Shown one piece after another: positions 8,405 to 18,646 of a stretch of DNA of 64,000 nt. Each line of letters opens with the position of its first letter. Within the stretch, counting starts at the first letter, position 1. The translations under genes were made by a program, and so were the position numbers. The notes under the pieces were generated by a model. The model ran no database searches, had not been told where the DNA came from, and saw nothing but the letters and a program-made list of their open reading frames with translations. The stretch spans positions 682,001-746,000 of the forward strand of contig CAVWSM010000006.1 of NCBI GenBank assembly GCA_963757805.1. Reading direction: 5' to 3'. Source of the DNA: CAVWSM01 sp963757805. GTDB taxonomy: Bacteria; Actinomycetota; Actinomycetes; Jiangellales; Jiangellaceae.

Positions 8405-9091
8405 ATGAACACACCACAGATTGTGTCGCCACCGGAGTGGGAGGCAGCACGTCAGGAGCTGCTGGTTAAGGAGAAGGAGCTGACCAGAGCGCGCGACGCG
8501 ATGGCGGCTAAGCGCCGCCGGATGCCGTGGGTGGCAGTCGAGAAGGATTACCGCTTCGAGGGCCCGAACGGGCCGGCGAGCCTCGCCGATCTGTTCGAAG
8601 GACGCCGCCAACTGATCGTCTACCGCGCCTTCTACGCGCCGGACGTCACCACGTACCCAGAAGGGGGCGGCGGCGCGTACCCGGAGCGAGCCTGCGTGGG
8701 CTGCTCCTTAGGTGCCGACCAGGTCGCCCATCCCGCCCACCTGAACGCGCGGGACACGACGCTCGCGTTCGTTTCGCGCGCCCCGCAGGCCGAGATCGTG
8801 GGCCTGAAGGAGCGCATGGGCTGGCAGCTGATCCCGTGGTACACGCTCACCGACGACTTCGACAAAGACTTCGGCGTGGACGAGTGGCACGGGACAAACG
8901 CGTTCATCCGCGACGGCGAGCGGATCTACCGCACCTACTTCGTCGACAGCCGGGGCGACGAGGCGATGGGAAGCACCTGGAGTTATCTCGACATCACGGC
9001 GCTCGGCCGCCAGGAGGAGTGGGAGGACTCGCCGGAGGGCTACCCCCAGACTCCCGCCTATCAGTGGTGGAACTACCACGACGCGTACTAA
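8405..9091 (+). CDS. DUF899 thioredoxin-like family protein
   Basis: A 228-residue member of the DUF899 family, a thioredoxin/AhpC-like fold. Recognisable blocks are the N-terminal helix QELLVKEKELTRARD, KRRRMPWVAVEKDYRFEGPNG, a single Cys pair region ERACVGCSLGADQ, ARDTTLAFVSRAP and the C-terminal tail YQWWNYHDAY. The CVGC motif sits where the family has its redox Cys. The reaction is not known. ATG at 8405 has a good Shine-Dalgarno, AAGGAGG, 8 bases upstream. Confidence 0.85.
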   Translation: MNTPQIVSPPEWEAARQELLVKEKELTRARDAMAAKRRRMPWVAVEKDYRFEGPNGPASLADLFEGRRQLIVYRAFYAPDVTTYPEGGGGAYPERACVGCSLGADQVAHPAHLNARDTTLAFVSRAPQAEIVGLKERMGWQLIPWYTLTDDFDKDFGVDEWHGTNAFIRDGERIYRTYFVDSRGDEAMGSTWSYLDITALGRQEEWEDSPEGYPQTPAYQWWNYHDAY

Positions 9092-9157
9092 GCGCTTGAT
9101 GAGTTTGAGGCTTGACCCCGGTCCCTGACGTGGACACCCCGACTGCGTGAGGAATGA

Positions 9158-9409
9158 GATCGTGGCGAAGGTTGGAGCGATCAGTCGCGAGCGGTGGCTG
9201 AGCGACTCGACTTCGTGGCCCGCGCTGATGAGATCAATGCCCCGGTGCTGATCGTGACCGGCGAGCAGGACCCGCTCGCCGAGCAAGGCGATCAGCTCTG
9301 GCAAGCGCTGCCGCGAGGCCTAGCCACACTCGTCGCCGTACCAGGCATGGGGCATGCACCAACATCACGGGTTGATGAGATCGTCGCCGAGTGGCTCGGG
9401 CGCCAGTGA
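9158..9409 (+). pseudogene. Alpha/beta-hydrolase C-terminal remnant
   Basis: Between an in-frame stop at 9155 and the stop at 9409 lie about 83 residues that match only the last third of an alpha/beta hydrolase: AERLDFVARADEINAPVLIVTGEQDPLAE carries the usual Asp of the triad, and LVAVPGMGHAP the His. The nucleophile elbow and the first two thirds of the fold are missing upstream, where the DUF899 gene already occupies the DNA. A GTG at 9194 could start a 71-residue peptide, but it could not be an active hydrolase. Most likely a leftover of a deleted gene. Confidence 0.6.
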
Positions 9410-10059
9410 CCAGGTCGCGAGGCCCCGACTCCACGAATCACAGTCGAAGACCACCGCCGGGCTGCGGCAATATCGGGCGAGAGTAGCCGCCCTCCACGGG
9501 GCAGCGGAGTGAACTACTGACGTCCCGTCCATCGAAGACGTGCCGCTGTCATCGCCACGCGACGGTTTTCCATCCACGGCTTGACACCGATGAGCAGCAC
9601 GCCAACACGTGTCCGTGGGCGCGAGGTCACCAGACCCGGCCACGGCTGGCCGGGCTGGGGCACCACCGTGGGCGCCGCCGAATGCGCGGCGCGATGCAAC
9701 GCGTCGAGGTGCCAGTCGAAAAGCTGAAGGTGGCCAGCCCAGGACAGGCCCAGCCGGTTGGCTATTCGGGAGATGACCGCCTGTTCATTGCTGTTGGCCG
9801 CCGCATAGTCTCGATACCGCCGAATACGGGTCAGCGGCGCTTAGGCAACGCGGTCAGCGAGGTGCTTGGCGTCCGCAGCGCTCAACCACTTTGGCGGTGG
9901 CATCGGGCCTCTGCTTTGCATTCAGACATCGTCCGCCCACCGACTCCGCGCGACCCGCCGTCAGGTCGCTAGCCACAGAACGGCTCTGCTCGCGCCAGTA
10001 GCGGACGTTCCCGCGGGAACGCTTCTGCGTTCGACACGCGGCAGTAGCGCGAAGACTCG
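9410..10059. other. 650-bp stretch without a recognisable gene
   Basis: No recognised family is seen on either strand. The only coherent frame is on the minus strand, open from 9840 to 9514, with the only usable start a TTG at 9699. Its upstream part, including the segment NEQAVISRIANRLGLSW, looks protein-like but has no start codon, so it may be a gene fragment. No tRNA cloverleaf, terminal inverted repeats or integrase were found. Together with the hydrolase remnant next to it, this stretch looks like a site of past deletion or insertion. Confidence 0.4.
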
Positions 10060-10350
10060 TCAGGTTCGATAGGCGTCTCGACGGTGGTCGACGTCGATGA
10101 CGATGACCGAACGGGTGGCCTCGTCGATGCGGTAGCGGATCCGGTACTCGCCGCGGCGGGCACGCCACAGCCCTTGGAACGGTTTGCGCAGCGGCGCGCC
10201 GACTCTGTGCGGGTTGTGGGCGAGGGGCCCGGTCATGAACTCCCACGCGGCGAATGCGGCGGCGGCCGGAAGTACCTCGGTCAGGGCGCGACGTGCTCCC
10301 GGGGACAGAAGGATTCGGTATGGCCCGTCGGTCTCATGGTCATGCGCCAC
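10060..10350 (-). CDS. RelE/ParE-family toxin
   Basis: A 96-residue protein with the RelE/ParE fold: YRILLSPGARRALTEVLP, then NPHRVGAPLRKPFQGLWRARRGEYRIRYRI and a final strand SVIVIDVDHRRDAYR. The LxGLWRxRxGxYRIxY pattern and the C-terminal HRRDAYR are the family signature. Toxins of the RelE subgroup cut mRNA in the ribosomal A site; the basic residues in WRARRGEYRIRY would contact RNA. It overlaps the antitoxin gene by 11 bases and is expressed after it, the usual order. Confidence 0.88.
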   Translation of the reverse strand: MAHDHETDGPYRILLSPGARRALTEVLPAAAAFAAWEFMTGPLAHNPHRVGAPLRKPFQGLWRARRGEYRIRYRIDEATRSVIVIDVDHRRDAYRT

Positions 10351-10636
10351 GGCGTTCCCGTCGGCGCCGCTCCGCCATCAGCTCCGCCATCTCCTCTGCC
10401 GTGCTTACCCGACCGGCGGCGACATCGGCGTCCGCCTCGCGGACGCGGCGCATTGCCTCCTCATCAGCAAGCAACTCGACCGTCGCCTCCAGCGACTCCA
10501 GATCCTCGGCGGCGAGCAGCACCACGTACTCGCGGCCGTTCCGGGTGACGTGCACGCGTTCGTGGGTGCGGTCGACCTCGTCGGCGATCTCGGACAGCCG
10601 GGCTTTGACCTCGGACAAGGGAAGTGTAGTTGCCAT
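10340..10636 (-). CDS. Phd/YefM-family antitoxin
   Basis: A 98-residue antitoxin. The N-terminal half (MATTLPLSEVKARLSEIADEV, then HERVHVTRNGREYVVLLAAEDLESLEATVELL) is the Phd/YefM DNA-binding and dimer fold. The C-terminal half is a charged helix (EEMAELMAERRRRERR) that would wrap the toxin. It starts at the ATG at 10636 directly beside a small inverted repeat, so it probably represses its own promoter and the transcript looks leaderless. Confidence 0.88.
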   Translation of the reverse strand: MATTLPLSEVKARLSEIADEVDRTHERVHVTRNGREYVVLLAAEDLESLEATVELLADEEAMRRVREADADVAAGRVSTAEEMAELMAERRRRERRGA

Positions 10637-10638
10637 AG

Positions 10639-10657
10639 ACCAGGATTCTAGTCTGGT
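10639..10657. promoter_or_regulatory. Toxin-antitoxin promoter with inverted repeat
   Basis: ACCAG and CTGGT form an inverted repeat around a 9-base centre, starting 3 bases upstream of the antitoxin ATG. On the minus strand the centre reads TAGAAT, a good -10 hexamer, which would place the start of transcription at or close to the ATG. Antitoxin dimers binding the repeat would cover this promoter, the normal Phd/YefM autoregulation. The remainder of the gap up to 10848 shows no gene. Confidence 0.55.
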
Positions 10658-10848
10658 TCGGGTTCCACGGGAAGGCCCGGCCTCTTAGCGGAAGCCAAGA
10701 TCAACTATCCGACTTTCGGCGTGAGCGGACGCATTCGCCCCTGCATGAAAAATTCATCCCCCTGGTTCAGCAGGTGCTCGGCTGTGACACACCGGGTCCG
10801 AGCGGCCTGGCCTCACAGGTGTCATTTAGGCCCGGTGAGTCAGGCGAC

Positions 10849-12324
10849 CTAGATCGGACCGCCGCCAGCGTCAGCCGCCGCTGGGGTGTGCCGCTCCAAG
10901 AACGTGTAGACCTCAGTGTCGTCGACACCCGGAAACGTCCCTGGGGGTAACGCGGCCAACAGATGCGAGTGCGCGCGGGCGCTCGGCCAGGCCTGCCCCG
11001 ACCAGTGGGTCGCGAGGTCGGCGGGCGGGCGACGGCAGCACGCGGGGTCGGGGCAGGTCGAGACCGCGCGCTCGGTGGTCTCGCGACCGCGGAACCACTT
11101 CACATGCGCGTACGGCACGCCGACGCTGATTGAGAACAGTCCCTCGTTGGTGGCCTCCGCCTGCGCGGTGCACCAGTAGGTGCCGCGCGGTGTGTCGGTG
11201 TATTGCTGGTAGGCCGCCGAGCGGTCGGGCCGGTCGAACACCTCACGGGCCGTCCACTTGCGGCACACCGGCTGCCCCTCGATCGCGCCGAGCACGTCGG
11301 TCGGGAAGCTCACGCCGTCGTTCTCGTACGCCTTGTAGATCGTGCCGCTCTCGTGCACGCGCATGAAGTGCACGGGTAGCCCGAGGTGGTGGGTTGCCAA
11401 GTTGGTGAACCGGTGCGCCGCCGTCTCGTGCGAGACCGCGAAGTCGTCACGCAGGTCTTCGATAGCGAGATCGCGCGCCCGCTTGGCAGCCGACAGCTGC
11501 TCAACCGCCTGCTCCTCCGGGATGCGCAACGCCGCGGCGAAGTAGTTGACCTCGACACGCTGCCGTAGGAAGTCGGGATAGTCCTTCGGCTCGGCGTGCC
11601 CGAGCACCACATGCCCGAGCATCTGCAGAACACGCAGTCGTACGTCGTGGCTGCCTGGGGCCTGCACGTGCGGGAGGTAGATGCGCTTGTTGCGCAGGTC
11701 GGCGACGGAGCGGGTCGACAGCGGCAGGTCGGGCACGTAGTGCAACGTGAACCCGAGGTACGCCGCCATCGCCACCAACACCCGCTGCGACAACGGGCCG
11801 CCGGTGTGGCCCACCGCGTCGAGCACGCCGCGCGCCGCCACCTCGATCTCCGGGAAGTAGTTGCCGCGCTCACGCATCGACTGCCGCAGCTCGGCGTTGG
11901 CGCGACGTGCTTCCTCCGGCGTCGCGGCGGTCTCCCGCATGCGCTTGGCCAGCTCATCGTGTAGACCGACCAGCGCTTCAAGCGCCTCGCTGGGCAGCCG
12001 ACGCCCGGCATGTACGGGAGGCAGACCGAGTGACGCATAGAGCGGTCCGCGCTGCGCGTGCTCGAGCGCGATCTCAAGGGCGGCCCGCCGACTCGGTGGC
12101 TCGGGTGCGAGCAGCTGGCTCAGCGGGACCTCGAGCGCGGTCGCCAGTGCCTGCAGCAGAGAGAGTCGCGGCTCACGGCGACCGTTCTCGATGAGCGACA
12201 AGTGGCTCGGCGCCCGACCCACCTCGGTGGCCAGCTGCTCGAGGGTGAGGCCTTTGGCTCGCCGGTGGTGACGCACCCGCCGCCCGACGAGGATCAGGTC
12301 GGTCTGCCCATCGAGATCCGTCAT
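10849..12324 (-). CDS. ramB: RamB/ScfR-type transcriptional regulator of acetate/glyoxylate genes
   Basis: A 491-residue regulator with an N-terminal XRE helix-turn-helix (about 9-70: VGRRVRHHRRAKGLTLEQLA ... LSLIENGRREPRLSLLQALA), a middle IrrE/ImmA-like region (about 230-330, with RLRVLQMLGHVVLGHAEP) and a C-terminal short-chain-fatty-acid-regulator domain with a Cys cluster, CPDPACCRRP (about 435). This architecture is that of RamB of corynebacteria and mycobacteria, which controls isocitrate lyase and malate synthase genes. Here it is divergent from aceA, with 143 bases between the starts, which strengthens the assignment. Inducer and exact operator are not shown by the sequence. Confidence 0.85.
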   Translation of the reverse strand: MTDLDGQTDLILVGRRVRHHRRAKGLTLEQLATEVGRAPSHLSLIENGRREPRLSLLQALATALEVPLSQLLAPEPPSRRAALEIALEHAQRGPLYASLGLPPVHAGRRLPSEALEALVGLHDELAKRMRETAATPEEARRANAELRQSMRERGNYFPEIEVAARGVLDAVGHTGGPLSQRVLVAMAAYLGFTLHYVPDLPLSTRSVADLRNKRIYLPHVQAPGSHDVRLRVLQMLGHVVLGHAEPKDYPDFLRQRVEVNYFAAALRIPEEQAVEQLSAAKRARDLAIEDLRDDFAVSHETAAHRFTNLATHHLGLPVHFMRVHESGTIYKAYENDGVSFPTDVLGAIEGQPVCRKWTAREVFDRPDRSAAYQQYTDTPRGTYWCTAQAEATNEGLFSISVGVPYAHVKWFRGRETTERAVSTCPDPACCRRPPADLATHWSGQAWPSARAHSHLLAALPPGTFPGVDDTEVYTFLERHTPAAADAGGGPI

Positions 12325-12342
12325 GTCTTCACGTTAGCGAAA

Positions 12343-12367
12343 GAATCGCAGAAGTTTCCAGCGATTC
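12343..12367. promoter_or_regulatory. 7-11-7 inverted repeat between ramB and aceA (candidate operator)
   Basis: GAATCGC (12343-12349) and GCGATTC (12361-12367) are perfect inverted arms with an 11-base centre, so equivalent positions face the same side of the helix. It lies 19 bases from the ramB start and about 100 from aceA, placed to control both. It does not resemble the corynebacterial RamB site I know, so binding by RamB is a guess. Confidence 0.5.
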
Positions 12368-12467
12368 CTCGTTGAAGGTGCCGCCAAGTTGGCCAATCGT
12401 CGTGTCACCGGCAATCGCTGCCGGCCGCGCAAGGAGTCCAACCAGCGCGGGGATACAGGGAGTCGAG

Positions 12468-13781
12468 ATGACCGAGATCCGCACCGCCCCCGCCACCCAG
12501 CCGACCGACCGCACGGCCACCGCCGTAGCCGAGATCGAGCAGGCCTGGGCCAGCGACCCACGCTGGCAGGGAGTGGAGCGGACCTACTCGGCCGCTGACG
12601 TGGTGCGGCTGCGCGGCAGCATCCAGGAGGAGCACACGCTAGCCCGCCGCGGCGCCGAGCGGCTTTGGCGCCAGCTGCACGACGGCGAATACGTCCCCGC
12701 GCTCGGTGCTCTGACGGGCAACCAGGCCGTGCAGATGGTCAAGGCGGGGCTCGAAGCGATCTACCTGTCCGGCTGGCAGGTCGCGGCCGACGCCAACCTG
12801 GCCGGTCAGACCTATCCCGACCAGAGCCTCTACCCCGCCAACTCCGTCCCCGCCGTCGTGCGCCGCATCAACAACGCGCTGCTACGGGCCGACCAGATCG
12901 CGCACTCCGAAGGCACCGACCCCGACATCGACTGGCTGGTGCCGATCGTGGCCGACGCCGAAGCAGGATTCGGTGGACCGCTCAACGCCTTCGAGCTGAT
13001 GAAGGGCATGATCACGGCCGGCGCCGCGGGCGTGCACTGGGAGGACCAGCTCGCCAGCGAGAAGAAGTGCGGACACCTCGGCGGAAAGGTTCTCGTCCCG
13101 ACCGGGCAGCACATCCGCACGCTCAACGCCGCCCGGCTTGCCGCTGACATCGCCGGCGTGCCGAGCGTCATCATTGCCCGTACGGACTCCCTCGCCGCGA
13201 CGCTGCTCACCAGCGACATCGACGAGCGCGACGCGCCGTTCACCACCGGCGGGCGCACCGCCGAGGGCTACTACCGGGTGCGCAACGGCATGGACGCCGT
13301 CATCGCACGTGGCCTGGCGTACGCCCCGTACTCCGATCTCATCTGGGTCGAGACATCCACACCCGACCTCGACGAGGCCCGGCAGTTCGCCGAGGCGCTG
13401 CACCGCGAGCACCCCGGCAAGCTGTTGGCGTACAACTGCTCGCCGTCGTTCAACTGGAGGGCCCACCTCGACGACGCGACCATCGCGCGCTTCCAGAAGG
13501 AGCTCGGGGCGATGGGCTACGCCTTCCAGTTCATAACGCTCGCCGGCTTCCACGCGCTCAACCTGTCGATGTTCGACCTTGCGTACGGCTACGCCCGCGA
13601 CGGCATGACGGCCTATGTCGACCTGCAGAAGCGCGAGTTCGCCGCTGCCGACCGGGGCTACACGGCAGTGAAGCACCAGAAGGAGGTCGGCACCGGCTAC
13701 TTCGACCTCGTGACGACCGCGCTCAACCCCGACGCCGGCACGCTTGCGCTCGCCGGGTCGACCGAGTCCGAGCAGTTCTGA
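12468..13781 (+). CDS. aceA: Isocitrate lyase
   Basis: Splits isocitrate into glyoxylate and succinate, the first step of the glyoxylate shunt. The 437-residue protein has the PEP-mutase-type barrel with VPIVADAEAGFGG (Mg binding), the catalytic loop KKCGHLGGKVL and the C-terminal helix region KHQKEVGTGYFD. The length is that of the short bacterial ICL1 form. ATG at 12468 with GGGAG just upstream is chosen over an earlier in-frame ATG that would run through the promoter. Eleven bases separate it from aceB. Confidence 0.97.
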   Translation: MTEIRTAPATQPTDRTATAVAEIEQAWASDPRWQGVERTYSAADVVRLRGSIQEEHTLARRGAERLWRQLHDGEYVPALGALTGNQAVQMVKAGLEAIYLSGWQVAADANLAGQTYPDQSLYPANSVPAVVRRINNALLRADQIAHSEGTDPDIDWLVPIVADAEAGFGGPLNAFELMKGMITAGAAGVHWEDQLASEKKCGHLGGKVLVPTGQHIRTLNAARLAADIAGVPSVIIARTDSLAATLLTSDIDERDAPFTTGGRTAEGYYRVRNGMDAVIARGLAYAPYSDLIWVETSTPDLDEARQFAEALHREHPGKLLAYNCSPSFNWRAHLDDATIARFQKELGAMGYAFQFITLAGFHALNLSMFDLAYGYARDGMTAYVDLQKREFAAADRGYTAVKHQKEVGTGYFDLVTTALNPDAGTLALAGSTESEQF

Positions 13782-13792
13782 GGGGGGAGATC

Positions 13793-15469
<1,677 letters not shown>

Positions 15470-15571
15470 GGTAGCTCTCGCCCCCCGCCTCCCCGCGCCT
15501 CCCCCGCAACGGCCGAGCAACCGTGCGCGATCACGCACGCTCCTTCGGACGTCCCGCTCAAAGCCAGCGAG

Positions 15572-17095
15572 TCAGTACGCGTTCGTGGGGCGCCAGGCTC
15601 CATGCACATGGCGGATGCGCTGCACGATCTCGCCGACGGTCGCGTAGGCGCGGACGGCCGCCACGCAGGCCGGCACCACGTTATCGCCGGCTCGGACCGC
15701 GGCAGAGAGGTCCGCCAGGCAACGCTCCACGGTGTCGGCGTCTCGCTCCTTCCGCAGCCGCTGCACAGCCTGCACCTGCTGCGCCTCCATGGCCGGATCG
15801 ATGGCGAACACCTCGAGCGGCTCGGTCTGCGCGGGCCAGCGGTTGACGCCGACGACGACGCGCTCGCCGGACTCGACCTCCCGCTGCGACCGGTACGCGC
15901 CATCGGCGAGCTGGCGAGCAAACCAGCCGTCCTCGATGCTGCGCAGCGCGCCGCCACGGTCTTCGATCGCGCGCAGCTCCGCCCAGATTCGCCGCTCCAG
16001 GTCATCGGTAAGCGCCTCGACCGCGTACGAGCCGGCAAGTGGGTCGCACGTCTGGGTGATGCCCGTCTCGAACGCAACCACCTGCTGCGTGCGGAGCGCC
16101 AGCGTCGCAGCCGCCTCGGTCGGCACGCCCAACGCCTCGTCGTACGCGGACACGTGCATCGTCTGCACGCCGGCAAGCCCGGCAGCCATTGCTTCGATCG
16201 TTGCTCGCACCACGTTGTTGAGGGGCTGCTGCGCGGTGAGCGTCGATCCGGCCGTGAACGCGAAGATGCGCAGCTGTTCGCTGCGCGGGTCGCGGGCACC
16301 GTACTCCTCGCGCATTAGCCGCGCCCAGACGCGCCGCGCGGCTCGGAACTTGGCCGCCTCGGGCAGGAAGTCAGTGGTGATAGCAAGAAACGTGAACAGA
16401 GTCGGAGCAACTGCGTCGATGTCGAGCCCACGTCGGATGGCTTCGTCGAGATAGGCCCGCGCGTTGGCGAACGTGAAGGCGACCTCCTGCACCGCGTCCG
16501 CGCCCGACTCACGGAGGTGATAACCGCTCATCGCCAGCGGCACCCAACGCGAGACGTGCTTGGCAACGTGCTCGATGACGTCGACCGACAGCCGCAGGGA
16601 CGGCTCCGGCGGAAAGATCTGTGTGCCTCGTGCGACAAACTCCTTGAGCACATCGTTCTGGATGAACATGCCGAACTCGTCGGGGTCGACGCCGCGCTTG
16701 TCCGCGAGCGCGATGAAGAGCGCGGCCCAGACGTAGCCGATCGAGTTGGCCGTCGTGCGCACCTGTGAGATGCGTTCGAGCGGGATGCCGTCCATGAGGA
16801 TCTCGATGTCGGCAAAAGAGTCGATCGCGACCCCGACGCGCCCGACTTCGCCGGCGGCTCGCGGGTCGTCTGAGTCGAGCCCCATCTGCGTGGGCAGGTC
16901 GAGGGCGACGGAGAACCCTGTCACGCCTGCGTCGAGCAGCTGGCGAAACCGACGGTTGGACTCGCGGGGCGTGCCGAAGCCGGCGTACTGACCCATGATC
17001 CAAGGCCCGGGCTCGGTCGTGATGCCGCGCGTGTACGGGTATTCCCCCGGCCGCTCCGCACCCTTGGGGGCGTAGTCGGGCTTCAGTGGCTCCAT
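15572..17095 (-). CDS. Acyl-CoA mutase large subunit, methylmalonyl-CoA mutase family, without B12 domain
   Basis: A 507-residue TIM-barrel catalytic domain of the adenosylcobalamin acyl-CoA mutases: YPYTRG (19-24), DLPTQMGLDSDDP (66-78), IQNDVLKEF (145-153), SGYH with the catalytic His193, and TLTAQQPLNNVVR. It ends where the barrel ends, so the cobalamin-binding domain (DxHxxG) must come from a separate small protein, which is not in the window. After YPYTRG the usual Tyr-containing loop is shortened to ITTEPG, and the Arg of the usual RQYAGF segment is Gly (MGQYAGF). Both positions contact the acid group of the substrate in methylmalonyl-CoA mutases, so a different acyl-CoA is likely. The start lies inside the upstream ligase gene (13-base overlap). 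Confidence 0.85.
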   Translation of the reverse strand: MEPLKPDYAPKGAERPGEYPYTRGITTEPGPWIMGQYAGFGTPRESNRRFRQLLDAGVTGFSVALDLPTQMGLDSDDPRAAGEVGRVGVAIDSFADIEILMDGIPLERISQVRTTANSIGYVWAALFIALADKRGVDPDEFGMFIQNDVLKEFVARGTQIFPPEPSLRLSVDVIEHVAKHVSRWVPLAMSGYHLRESGADAVQEVAFTFANARAYLDEAIRRGLDIDAVAPTLFTFLAITTDFLPEAAKFRAARRVWARLMREEYGARDPRSEQLRIFAFTAGSTLTAQQPLNNVVRATIEAMAAGLAGVQTMHVSAYDEALGVPTEAAATLALRTQQVVAFETGITQTCDPLAGSYAVEALTDDLERRIWAELRAIEDRGGALRSIEDGWFARQLADGAYRSQREVESGERVVVGVNRWPAQTEPLEVFAIDPAMEAQQVQAVQRLRKERDADTVERCLADLSAAVRAGDNVVPACVAAVRAYATVGEIVQRIRHVHGAWRPTNAY

Positions 17096-18642
17096 GCCGC
17101 CGCGGCCTCCGCGTTGAGCTGTTCGCGCAGCTGCTTCTTGTGGATCTTCCCGGTCGAGTTGTGCGGGAAGGACTCGATGATGCGTACGTCCTTCGGCTTC
17201 TTGTACGACGCCATCCGGGCTCGGCAGTGCTCGACGATCGCGTCCGCCGTCACGGCTGAGCCTGGTCGCACGGTGACCAGCGCGACGACCCGCTGGCCCC
17301 AGTCGCGGTCGTCCACGCCGACTACCGCGACCTCATGCACACCGGGCACCTCGGCGACGACGTCCTCGACCTCGCGGGGGTAGATGTTGTATCCGCCGGA
17401 GATGATCAGGTCGCCCTTACGGTCGACGAGCCACAGCCGCTCGGTTGCGTCGAGTCGGCCGAGGTCACCGGTGTGCAGCCGCTCGTCGCGAACGGTCTTG
17501 GACAGGTCGCCCCGGCCCTCGGCGTTCCAATAGCCCGGCATCACATGGTCGCCGCGCGTCACCACTTCGCCCACCTCACCCGGCGGCAGCTCACGACCCG
17601 CCTCGTCCACGATGGCCACCTCGACACCTGCAGCGGGTCGTCCGGCGCTCGTAAGCAGCTCGGGCTCGTCGGCCAGCCCGCTTGCATGGTCGGCGGCGTC
17701 GAGAACGGTGACCGGGGGGATGGCCTCGACGAGCCCGTAGTACTGGACGAGGTTGCGGGTGAGCCGCTCGAACGCTGCCCGGATCTGCTCGACGGGCATC
17801 GGTGCACCGGCGTACGCAAGCATCCTGAGACCGCGCAGACGATCCGGGTCGAGGTCGGGCATTGCTAGCAGCCGCGCGACCATCGTCGGCACCAGCGCCG
17901 TGTGCGTGCCGCCGCGGTGCTCGATCGCATCGAGCAGCGACTCGGGATCCCAGGACGGCAGGATCAGCTGTGCGGCTCCATGGGCGAGGAAGGGCAGCAC
18001 GAACAACCCGCTGGTGTGCGTGATGGGACCGGCGTGTACGTAGACGTCGTCGCGGCCCGGCAACGCTCCGACCACGTCGGTGACCATGTTGCCCAGGCTG
18101 GCAATGCGGTTGCGGTGGCTTCGTTGCGCGCCCTTCGGATGCCCAGTAGTGCCGCTCGAGTAGTGCAGGCCGCAGAGCGAGTCGGGGTCGCAGGACAGCA
18201 GCAACGGCTCGGCACTTTGGGTGCTCAGTAGTGCCTCGTACGGCGTGCCGGGGCCATCGCCGATGACGATCACGCGGTCGGCATGGAGGCCGGCGCGCAA
18301 CTCTTCGGTCTGCACGGCGAACCTCGCGTCGTAGACCATCGCGGTCGCTCCGCAGTCGTCGGCGATGCGAGCCCAGTCGCTGGGGTGCAACCGGTAGTTG
18401 AGTGCGACGCGTACGAGCCCCGCGGTCGGGATCGCGAGATCGGTCTCGACGTACGTGTTCTGGTTGGTCTGCAGGTCCAGCACCCGGTCGCCGTCGCGGA
18501 GCCCGAGGGAACGCAAACCGCGCGCCAGCCGCGTGACCCGATCGCCGAGCTCGGCGAAGCTCTGACGCCCCTGCGGGCCGTCGACGGCAACCCGGTCCGC
18601 GAATCTGCGGGCGGATCGGGCGACGATGCGACCGACATCCAT
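17083..18642 (-). CDS. AMP-forming acyl-CoA synthetase
   Basis: A 519-residue member of the adenylate-forming family, making an acyl-CoA from a free acid with ATP. Motifs: A3 YSSGTTGHPKGA (about 165), the A5 YYGLVEAIP, A7 HTGDLGRLDATE, A8 GGYNIYPREVEDV and the catalytic Lys in NSTGKIHKKQL near the C-terminus. It resembles FadD3/CaiC-like medium-chain or cyclic acid ligases. Substrate is unknown; its place between an ADP-forming synthetase and an acyl-CoA mutase suggests an organic acid of the same pathway. It starts 4 bases after the stop of the upstream gene and overlaps the mutase start. Confidence 0.88.
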   Translation of the reverse strand: MDVGRIVARSARRFADRVAVDGPQGRQSFAELGDRVTRLARGLRSLGLRDGDRVLDLQTNQNTYVETDLAIPTAGLVRVALNYRLHPSDWARIADDCGATAMVYDARFAVQTEELRAGLHADRVIVIGDGPGTPYEALLSTQSAEPLLLSCDPDSLCGLHYSSGTTGHPKGAQRSHRNRIASLGNMVTDVVGALPGRDDVYVHAGPITHTSGLFVLPFLAHGAAQLILPSWDPESLLDAIEHRGGTHTALVPTMVARLLAMPDLDPDRLRGLRMLAYAGAPMPVEQIRAAFERLTRNLVQYYGLVEAIPPVTVLDAADHASGLADEPELLTSAGRPAAGVEVAIVDEAGRELPPGEVGEVVTRGDHVMPGYWNAEGRGDLSKTVRDERLHTGDLGRLDATERLWLVDRKGDLIISGGYNIYPREVEDVVAEVPGVHEVAVVGVDDRDWGQRVVALVTVRPGSAVTADAIVEHCRARMASYKKPKDVRIIESFPHNSTGKIHKKQLREQLNAEAAAAWSH

Positions 18643-18646
18643 GCCG

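Noticed and set aside
9410..10059. Possible insertion sequence or integrase remnant in the empty stretch
   Set aside because: No terminal inverted repeats, target duplication, DDE or tyrosine-recombinase motif could be found. It is left as unexplained.
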